Shown here piece by piece: positions 22,357 through 33,000 of a DNA stretch of 62,000 nt (positions are counted from its first letter, which is position 1; every line of letters starts with the position of its first letter). The stretch comes from Phoronis australis (lineage: Eukaryota; Phoronida; Phoronidae): assembly GCA_002633005.1 (NCBI GenBank), contig NMRA01000073.1:405791-467790 (forward strand), in the 5' to 3' direction. The position numbers and the translations under genes were made by a program. The notes beneath the pieces are model-generated. The model searched no databases. It saw only the letters and a list, made by a program, of their open reading frames with translations, and had not been told where the DNA came from.

Positions 22357-22513
22357 ATGAATCATAGCGGAGCTGACCAGCGACTAGCATTAGTTCGTCG
22401 AATTGCGCATGAATCATAGCAGAGCTGACCAGCGACTAGCATTTAGTTCGTCGAATTGCGCATGAATCATAGCAGAGCTGACCAGCGACTAGCATTAGTT
22501 CGTCGAATTGCGC
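22357..22513 (+). repeat. Minisatellite, 52-53 bp unit, three copies
   Basis: Units start at 22357, 22409 and 22462 with ATGAATCATAGC and end with AGTTCGTCGAATTGCGC. They differ by one G/A change and one extra T. This is a small local tandem amplification. Confidence 0.9.
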
Positions 22514-22519
22514 ATGCAT

Positions 22520-23993
22520 GGATCAGACTTCCCGGCGACGCCACGACACCGGCCACCGTGGCGGGAGCAGCTAATTTCTTGACTAACACCTGCTTCTAAA
22601 TCTGGATTTAAGCAAAATGACGAAGTCCACGCATACACACATGCAAACGTATCCAAATACAATTAAATGTATTTTCATGTGAAACCATTCAATGTTCTTT
22701 GAACATTGACTTGTATGAGTTCTTAATTTTCTTAGATCTGCCCAATCAGATAGAACTGCGTTTCAAGTCATTCACTATAGGCACTCGAGGGTTCAAATTG
22801 GAAGCTCGCGCCGTATCGCGTCGTATGACGTAGACGATGCGAGCCTCATTTGCATATATTAGTGACATCTGTTGGTTCAAAAAAGAGGATCATGCCCGAG
22901 TACATGCCTGGGAAGAGGCATCTTTTGGAAGGGTAAAACAAGTCATGTTCAAAGCATCCCAGTGCCATTAATATGAAGTCTTTGGGGACAAAAGTGGTGT
23001 CATTTTATAGCTAAAGAGTTAAGCTTTCACACACAATGCTTGGATTCCAGACTACTTTAACATTTACTTTTGAAATCACCTTTGAAAATACGTTAAAATG
23101 CGCTAAAACAGTTGTCCCTTCCTGGTTATCTCTTCCTGTCCATATGATATTGTGTGCAGTTTTTGTAGAATTGCCAGTTCTAACCAGAATGATGGTGATT
23201 TTAGGAGCAGGAATCACTTTTGTACAAAATAAGTGAAGAATGAGTCAATGCCACCACTGCAATAATATCTCTACAATCTCTGTACTATAGTTACAGTACT
23301 CCCTGAGTGCTTTGTATTTTCCTGCTTTTTTCAAATTCCTACTTTTTGTAAAGATTCACCAATTAGTAAATTTCTTGAATCTAACAAAGAAACATCTAGT
23401 TCATAAGCCGTAAAATAAAAGTGCAATAATCATATAGTACTATATCAGTTAGATTTTACAAGCTGTCGGATTGAACAATGTCTCCTCTCATGCAGCTGCA
23501 ACTTTAGTATTGCATGAAAGGTTTCTTGAAATAAGGTGTCAAAACTGTTCAGTGTTCATCCTTCAGTCACTAGAATAAGGGAAGATGGGGATTGTCTAGA
23601 ATTATTTGGATACGTTTTAGTTTATAATAGGTATCCTTAATTTTATGATACTACCTTCAGTAAAATTTTATTCCTCCCAGAATTCCCCCCGAGTAATTTT
23701 ATGATTCCACCTTCAGTCAAATTTTTCATTCATTCACTTCCTTTTATGTATATTCGCATTACAATTTCTTTTCCAGATTATGATGTTATCTAATTGAAGT
23801 TTGTGCGAATTACAATTTCACTAATTGAACTTCTAACCATGCAACAATCCCTCTAAGTGTTCCTGCGTTTTTTGTGAAGTGTCTTTCCTACTTGTTTGTG
23901 AAAACCTGTTGTGAGACCTGTAGTTACTCACCGAGAGTTTAATTTGTATGAGTGACGTAAATTGATCATAATCTTCAAAATTTTCATTTCCAG
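22520..23993. other. LBR upstream or 5'-UTR intron region
   Basis: No coding sequence is seen. A cluster at 22820-22870 combines a CRE-like TATGACGTAGA, an octamer ATTTGCAT and an AT-rich TATATTA, and could be an alternative promoter about 1.1 kb before the first coding exon. The rest is AT-rich, ending in the polypyrimidine tract and CAG at 23981-23993. Confidence 0.4.
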
Positions 23994-24028
23994 ATACCAG
24001 AATCTCCGCAATGCCTTCGCCAAAAAAG
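23994..24028 (+). CDS. LBR: LBR first coding exon
   Basis: A 3' splice site (TTTTCATTTCCAG) precedes 17 non-coding bases, then ATG at 24011 and codons for MPSPKK, then donor GTACGT. The start MPS matches vertebrate LBR (MPSRK). The acceptor shows that the 5' UTR is split by at least one upstream intron. Confidence 0.9.
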
Positions 24029-27000
24029 GTACGTAACGACCATTTCTATTGTATACATGCCTTAGCTTGACCAGTGGTAGCATTTCTGCCATGTGTTAGT
24101 AGTTATGGGGATTTGTCAATGCCTGCTTATTAGAAGATAACTCAATTACTCTGTTAAAGGTTTGGGCATGGCATTTATGGGAAAGGATGTTTCCTTCTGT
24201 TTTGAAAACGTTTAGATGCTGGGCATTAAATAACGAAATTGTGAAAGGTTTAAAACTGGTCAAGTTAGTACTTACCGGAATTTTTGATGTTACAATGCAT
24301 CATTGCAGGCCATCTTGGTATGCTGAAACCTATAAAAAAGTTGCTGTTAATTTAAAGTGGTCCAATGACCAAAAATTTTCTGGTGAATTTGTGGTCGGCA
24401 ATTTTGCATAATTGTGATGTTTTGTTACGTTATTATTGACTTATTATGACAATTGTTACTTCAACAATTCGTGTTGATGTAACTATGTCTGAATGTTTTT
24501 GCACACACGTTTTGTTTCGTTTTTGTTTTAAAGGGCCGTAGCTCTGAACACAAAAAGGGGGAAAGTGTGTATGCAAAATGGCCAGGGAGTAACTTGTGGT
24601 TCCCTGCCAAAGTTCTCGACCTGACTCGTACCGGTTATGAGGTTGAATTCCAAGATGACGCTAGAACGGTTGAGAGTTTAAGTTCTACCTTTGTAAAAGT
24701 AAGTTCATGTTGCATATGAAATGGCTGTCTCGCAGGGACGTTTTTATTAAGCCCAATAAGTGACAAAATGTACCACGTTTCGTGCCATGGCCATACGGTG
24801 GTTTGCTTTCTCATTTTCTACCTTTTACCTCTGTGGTTGTATTGGAAACTATTTTCGTTAAACATAAGTTTAACGCAGCAATGTAAGGTTCTGTTAAAGA
24901 CACTACAATTTCAGTTTACTGTTTCTGGTTTTGTGTATTTTTTCTATTGCAACTTGCGTAGTCTTCTTAAAAGATGATGTGCAGTCATGATTAGTAGATG
25001 TTCTCGAAGTTGCATTAAAATTCCAAAAATAAACTGGATTGGTTATCAAACTGCCGAATGCTAACCACTCTTGTTGGATACTGATAGAGAAAACTTAAGA
25101 ACGCTTGTAAACCTAACGGTAATATTTCTTATCACAAGTTCTGCTGTGATCTTTGTACGCATATTCACTGTTGACCTGAAGTTCAAGCCTGGATCAGTCT
25201 GTGTGGGTGCTACACATAATATAATGTGTGGATTAATTTTTTATTTATATTGTAATTTACATTGAGTTACAATACTAACATTGAGCATAACTGCACTCCA
25301 TTTAAATTGTCCCACTTAATAATGCATGTATATGACATTAATTTTGGCTTTGGGTCATTGGCAATACTTCTTGTAATTGTAAGCAGTGTATACAACTCTA
25401 TGGGAACCAAATGTGGTAGCAAACCACTCCTTGTTATCTCTGGTGTTATCTGGTTACTCTTGATAGTAGGTCAGAGTCACACTTGTGTGGCTATGTAGAG
25501 ATTCAACATGACAAAGTACTGTCTTTGAGCCTAGTCACTCTTTGCTCAGTTCATGAGTTATCTCCCTTGTTGATCAGCTGTTCTGCCCACACATCAGCTC
25601 ATGTTCAGCATGCTTTCTGTTGCATCACTTGGCCGTAGTGTGTATGAGAGTGAGAGTTGATATTTCTCTTAGCATTTATTGGGAAGTCTGGTCATAATTT
25701 TTAGTACTGATTTTTAATAAATGTGCAAATGTCTGAATTGGCTTAATTTTGGTTTCACTAGTTGGATATTTGTGAACTCAGTAGTTACAATTGACTTATC
25801 TTTGCAGTTTCTGCTGCATCAGTGTATTCAGATACTGTTGTGTAATGATGTTTACAGTAGTGAATGTTTAATGTCTTTTTTGCAAACTGTTTCCAGTCAG
25901 CAAGAACCTTTTCGAATCCAAAATCACCCAGCCGTGGTCGTTCAAGGAGTCGAGGTCGATCACGCACCCCGTCACGGGCACGTTCAAAGTCAAGAACAAA
26001 GGCAACGCCATCGCCATCACCATCTCGCACATCCCGAGGACGATCTCAAACTCGCCAGAAACGTGCCGATACTCCTGTGACACCGAGTCGTCACTCTGCC
26101 AGAATTCAAGCCCTTATTGAAGAGAAGGTAAAATCTGTTTTGTTTTGTGATGATATCTCCAGACTTGAGCTGGGGAGCATAAATGTTTCTAGTTCCGTCA
26201 TTTTAATTGCTATTTTACTTCGTGCTCCGATTTACTGCAGTGCTGGGAGTTGGATGTAGACTGCAACACTTTTTGTGAAATATCTTGTGAAGGGGACGAC
26301 TCTATTTCCTGATCTTTCATCACAGTAAATAAGTGTTAGGGTTTCTTTTCATAACTACTGACTGTAGATAGGCACATAGCATTGCATTCACACACAGAGA
26401 CTCATCTTGCAACTGTCATGACTATATTTGGACGGCCCATTTTTATTTATCCAGATGTGAGTTCTTCTCCAGGGTTCAAACTTATGTTTGGAACATGTGA
26501 GCAAATTTTAGCTTGTAGCTTAAACAGTTTGGGGCAAAATCAAAACATCAAGAAGCAATGAAAATTAAATTGATCTTTATTTGAATTTGAGCTCCTCGAA
26601 TGCAAAACATATGCCTGTGACCATTCTTGCCTAGGGATTCTTCTCAAACTGGACTGCCCAGGCCAGATTTCTCGACAAGTGAAAGTTTTATATTGGTCAG
26701 GAGTACATAACGAAGTAAATGTCTGTAGTATCACTGTGATTTATTACTGGTTCAAATGATTATGTGAGCTGTCAAAAAAAAATCTTGATCTACAGTAGGA
26801 TTGCATGGTAAAATTTTATGCATCTATCGATTGATTCTGGAATTATCCTGAAAAACACTGCATGTTGTACTCGAGGGTCGGAGTTCTTGACAGGAGAACC
26901 AGATGTCATCTTTGAATACAAAGTGGCATGCTTACGTCATGATCACGGTAGTCTTGAAATCTTGAAGAAACCATGGCCTCTGCTCAGCTGAGTGGAAAGG

Positions 27001-30000
27001 TGTCTGTGCCTTCCGAAAAGGGAACTTTTTGGTTTACGGAAGTTAAACTTAAGGGTAATCATTGGAGAAGGATTTTTGGGCTTTAGAGGAATTCTGCATT
27101 ATTTTTAAATTTTTTGTGTAAGGGAATATGTCCCAAAATCGAGGGATCGATGACCCTGAAAACTTAACGTCTTGAGAATGATTCCACCTTGAAAATGTTA
27201 CTCATAACTGTTCAAGATGAGATCGCAAAAAAATAATTTTCTGAAATAGTATTTCATTGTATGCAACGCAGGCCTTTATCCAGGATTTTGAAAATAGGGT
27301 GTCCCAAATGGGGTTCCCAATATTCCAAGGCGTCCATGATTCCGACGCATAACCTCCAACCCCCAGCAATACCCCCAAACACAGATTTTTTTACAAAAAA
27401 TGCATAGATCAAGGTTTTTACATCTAAGTTTATAAAACAGCCTTCTATGGTGAGCATTTTTACTTAAAAAAAATGTGTAGACCAAGACTTACAATGCTGT
27501 CAATCACGTGTCAAAATAGCAACAATGCATATACTTTGTATATATATTGTATATTTCTTCCTGCTTTGAAAAAAGAGCCCCCATTGTGAGCCTTCAGAAA
27601 CTTGAAAGGTTCCTATTGACAGTGGGTGTCCAAATGATACATTGGGTGTCCTTGCCAGGGCATCCTGATCAGTGCTAGGGCGTCCATTTGGACGCCCAGG
27701 ACCTACGCTGCATAAAGGCCTGATGCAAAGTTATACTTTTTCATGAAAATCAGAAAGGTTCTATTTTTAAAAGCTTCTCACGCAAGAGCAGAACATTTAA
27801 AAACCATTCCTGACTGCATTTTGGAGAACTGTACACAATGGGTAACCATACTGTAGGGAAGTTTCATGTGAATCTGTGCAGTTATTTCTAAGATATCGTG
27901 TTCAGATGTCAACCAAATTTGGACATTTTTTGAAGTTCTATAAACCTTAATATGCAAGAAGAATAACCCCAGAACCAACCTTAGCGTTTTGGACCTTGAA
28001 AGTCTAGCCTTATGTGAGATTTTGCATTTGAACCTACATTTTTAGATCCTAGATATGTCCCTCTATGTTTACAACAAACTACTATGTAAAATGTGTCTTT
28101 TTGCAATAGAAGTTTGTGGAGAACCACAAGGAGGAGCTACAGAAGATGAAGGAGGAGTCTAAGTCTGCCCCGCCTCCCTCACCCACCAGTGACTTTGGAG
28201 GCTCCATCGGTGCCTTCATCATGATCCTCATCATGCCGGTGACAGTATTTGGCTTTCTGCTCACTTGTAATAAGGTAGGTGGCCATTGTGTCCCTGTTGT
28301 CCGAATTAGCCAAGAATTAAAGTGGCACTAAACCCGCAGTCTGCCAAAGAAGCTGGATTATTATTCAGACCACTTGTTGCACTATAAAATTGGTCTGGAG
28401 TTCTTCCCTATTCAGTGTTAAGTCAACTTGGTCTTACCAAGCAAAGAAAGCATATCTAATTGAACCATAAATTATAGACGAGTGATTCGCAAGTCTGTCA
28501 TTTTCTTGGGTACAATCCTAGAGAAGGCACCACTCTCCTAAATTACCAGTTTCAGATTCCGGTTAGTGTATTGTGACGTGAAACTCTTGCGTCAACTTTA
28601 CTGTCCTGTACAATGATAAAAAATTCGGCATTGAAACGCTGTTCAAAGTCTTCTAATATTAGAACTGTTGGTATCGTGAGTAGTTTTGGCACCCGACTAC
28701 ACAACAGCCGACCATGATTAGCAGACGATGTACTTGCCGGAAGTAAAACTTGCTAATTTTGCCAGGTGTCGCTAGTGAATAATGACGTCACGGCTTATGC
28801 GTAAGATCACAGATTTCGTCCATTGCAAATATTCGGAGTTGGCTGTCCATGTACTATAGTCTATGATTTAACTAAGGAGCAATTTAAGACCAGAGTCATA
28901 ATGGTACATGATATCAATCAGATAATTTTATGACGGACGGTGGGGTTAATGGCGTGTAACTTTATAGCTCATACTTTCCCTTTGCTTAGCTTTGTATTTA
29001 AGAACATTGCAATTAGTTGATCTGTTGCCTCTATGAGTGAAGCAATATGCGTTTGAAACAATTTTAGACGTCCCACTTCCACTAACTCTGAACATGTTGT
29101 AAAAATTTTGTAGTAGCTTTGCCACGTTGTAAACCTTCATTTGAGGCTGGTGATGAACACTGCTTAAAGCATTATGCTGAGGATGCTCCTTTTCTCTTTT
29201 TTTGACAAGCACGACTGCCAACTGTTACGGATTTATGTTGCAAGTTTTCATTTTTAAAATACAAATTTTTAACACAAAAGATACAGATTTTATGCTTAAA
29301 GCATTGGCAAGCTTTGCCGTGGGATCAAAATATTTATTCCATGCTTTCTTCTAAGAAAACAAGAATAAACGGATTGGATAACCCGATAACGCCCCATGGC
29401 AGGTGGCTGGGAACTAGGCATATAAGCTTTCTCGACTCTTGCACAGTCTAGAGCTATAAAACTCCCATTTCAGAAAAGCTGTTCCATCTACAAGTTGCCT
29501 AAGGTGAAGTTCGACTGGCGTATGTACTTTGACCTCCAAGCCACGCTGATTGTTCTCGGGTGGATCGCATTCCAAGCCATTCTCTACCTTTTGCCTGGGG
29601 GCAAAGTCGTGGAAGGCATGCCACTCAAGAGTGGCAGGAAGCTGAAATACAGATGTAATGGTAAGTTGAGATATCTCTTGTGTCGTTGTCACGCTCTCTT
29701 TCATAGTTCAGATCTTGTGTAATTGATGGTCGCGGTTTTGTTGTAATTTAAGAAGAATTGAGAGCTTGTGGGCCTAAGGGACTACATAGGAAACCAAGAC
29801 TACTTCATTATACATCAGGGTTTTATTATTTGTTTTGGATTAAGGTTTTGTGATATTGCTTATTTTTGTCGCTTTCTAATTATTGCAAAAGTTGAAACTA
29901 TGATACGCTACATACAATAGAGAAACAAGACCAGTCTTGATACGGAAAGCTATTATTGTTGAAAAATGTGACTACAGGAACAGTTACCTTGGGGACCCTA

Positions 30001-33000
30001 GTGGAAGTTCCTGGTGCTATTAACGGAGGGTTTTCTTTCACTGTGATTGGAGAGCCCTCGTAACAGTTGTTTTGGTTTTGTTTCAGGTCTTCGTGCCATG
30101 ATCATGTCTTGTCTGGCCTTTGCGGCAGCTGTGTATTTCAAGTTACCTGTCACTGTCGTCTACAACAAATTCATTCAGATAATGACCTCCGCATGCTGCT
30201 TTGCCACAATAATGAGTGTCTGGCTATACGTACGGTCCCGTAACATTCCTGCATCTCAGAGGTCACCTGGTGGCAATTCTGGTTAGTTGAAACAGAACCG
30301 CATAGTGATCAAATAAGTGCTGGAAAAGAATAGCCAAGAACCATTAAATCAACTTTTTCTGTCGTGCGACTTCACTAGATTTGTTTTTGTGTGCAATTTT
30401 GTGAAAAGGAAACTAAAATCTACAGCGTTTCGATTTTGTAGCCCTAAGAATCAGTAACAGACTGTTGAATTTTATAAATGTGTATTCTTACTTTAAGTGT
30501 AGCCGCCACTTATCATCTTAGTGGAGGAACAGGTCGAGACCAATTTATAACGATAAATGGAATAAATCAAATTTTAACGTCACTTTAACTTTTTTCCTCT
30601 ATAGGAAGCTTCTTCCATGACTTCTTCATCGGTCGTGAGCTTAACCCTCGCATTGGCAGCTTTGACTTGAAGTTCTTCTTTGAAACGCGTCCTGGTCTGA
30701 TTGGCTGGACCATGATCAACGCCGTCCTTGTGACAAAACAATACCAGGATACTGGCTCTGTGGACTACTCTCTGTTGGCTGTGTTTCTGATGCAGGCTCT
30801 CTATGTGGCGGATTGCTTCTGGTTTGAGGTGAGATAGTTGTTGTCTTCAGAGCCCGGTTGCATGAAACAGTTCCAAATAGGAACTAAATCTATTGTGTGT
30901 TTGTGAACTGTTTTTGTTTCATTATGAAATCAACTTTTGGCTTTGATACAAATAGAGAGTGAACTCTAAGCTGAATTCTCAGTTTTATTGAAAATAAGTA
31001 AGGGGCCTTTAATTTAAGGATTAAATCCCTATTTATTTTCATTGAACTAAGTGCTCAGATTTTAGTCATATTAGAAAATTTCATTAGGCAAAAAGGAGCT
31101 CATAATAAAGATAGAATGATAGAAAAAGATAACATCTGCGAATAAAGAATGGCAAAATTGCACAAAAGATTTAGGGAGCTTAGTTGAGTCCTTATCTGAG
31201 ACCGTTTCGTGCAACCATGCCCAGGAATGTTATTTCCTGAGAAGCTAGAATTTCAGCAGGTGGCGCTAGTGAAGCAATGGTCTACTTTTATGAATCTATG
31301 ATGGTCCTCAGGGACAGTTATCTAGTGAATCCATCCATGCAGGTGAACATTTTTTGTTATTCCATTCAGGTGATGAAAAGAGGCCCATTTTTGTTAGTGC
31401 CATCACGTGAATGTTGAGATTCCTCGTCTTACCTGCCTTGAAAGTTCTCTTGTCATTTTGAATCTGTCAATTTTCTTATTCTATGAGTTTGTGTCGGCAT
31501 GCAAAGTGACTTATTTGCAGTGTCTTCTGTGTCATAGTTTTTCAAGTGACTGATCTCTTGGTTTCCATCATACACTTTTTTGATATAAAGTAGTGTTTCT
31601 AAACTTTAGGCCTTCAAAGCACGACTTCATTTGGACAAGGTAAACACGTTTAACCTCGCTGCTAAAGGAGGAGCTAAGGCAATTATTCTGATAGCAACGC
31701 TGTGTTTCTTCTATTTTAGCTCAGTCTGAACTCGATGTGGTCTAATCTTTGTAATCGAACTCGAAGTTATTTTTGGCATTTTCTATTCTGCTTTTTTGTG
31801 AATTCGTAATAAGTGTCTATTATTCTGTACTCGAGTATATTATAATTATTCAATCTCTTGAAATTTAGCCCCAGTTCGCACTTGTTGACCCTGAGATTTG
31901 AGATAGTAATCCGACTAAAACCTAAGTTTTTGAGTAAAAACTAAAAATTTTTGAGTTCGGACTCTAAATTTTAGCCTTAATGGTGTCATCAAACGCAAAC
32001 TAACATTAGACAGTTGTTTACGCAAGCCATTTATATACTATAATAGTATAAAATAAAAAACACTTATCTTGAGTTTGCTCAAAAGTAAAATGGCAAATGC
32101 CAAAAGTAAGTTTGAGTTTGAGTTTGATTTTGAGTAAAAGGATTAGACCGTGAGCCCTTGTATACTTTGAACCCTTTTCATGCTTATGTAACAGGCATAA
32201 TAACAAACCTTTCACCATGCAAGCGATTATCCTTTGCTAAAACTGCAGCTATGCTGTCACGCTGTACCCTTGTAATTAGTTTATTAACTGCTGGAAAGGG
32301 TTTGGTTAGTTAAGGCAGTGTCCCTACTAGGATCCAGTGACAAGCGCAGGCGGTTGTACCGAATTTTACCGCCACCCGATAATTTTTCCCTGAAACCAGG
32401 TCAATTTTGAATACGTTGCGCAGAATCTGAACCAGAAAATGCAAGGGTATTGTTCGGTCTGGGGAGAGGTGCCTGTGGTTTTTGAGATGGGAATTGTTGG
32501 TTGAGAGGAATTTTTGTGAGGAATTTCATGTGATTTTTTAATATTTAACATAGTGGAGTGGGGCCAATATTTTGCCCCAAAAATTGAGGCATCGAGGGTT
32601 CTGACATGTGTGGTGTTGATGAGTTTTGTGTCAAAAGTCTATTAAAAGTTTGTTTTGAAGCACTGGTCACATTACACGGGCCTCTTTCAAGTACACAAAA
32701 TTGTTGATTAGCTCTTTCCAATGCCTAAAGCCTAATTAGAAAATCAAGCTTATGCCCAGGTTCTGCATTTGGATAGATGAAATATGCTGTCACAGCCAAT
32801 GTGTAGATGCACATTTTTTTCCAAGTTTAGGGTTAGCCTACCCCAATAAACTCCAAAACATTTCAATGGTCTGCTGGCATGGGAAACAAAATACCGTGAC
32901 GGTAAGGAATATTATGAGACCAATTTTATAGGGTTAAAGGCGTGATTCGATTTTTGGTTTTAGGCAAGCTCAACAGTTTATATTCTCAATAAATCGTGCA

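Noticed and set aside
25864-26083. Minus-strand and alternative-frame ORFs over the LBR RS exon
   Set aside because: They are shadows of the Arg/Ser-rich coding sequence, whose biased codons leave other frames open.
27254-27485. Two minus-strand ORFs of 67-69 codons in an LBR intron
   Set aside because: They fall inside the non-coding hAT MITE and show no transposase motif.
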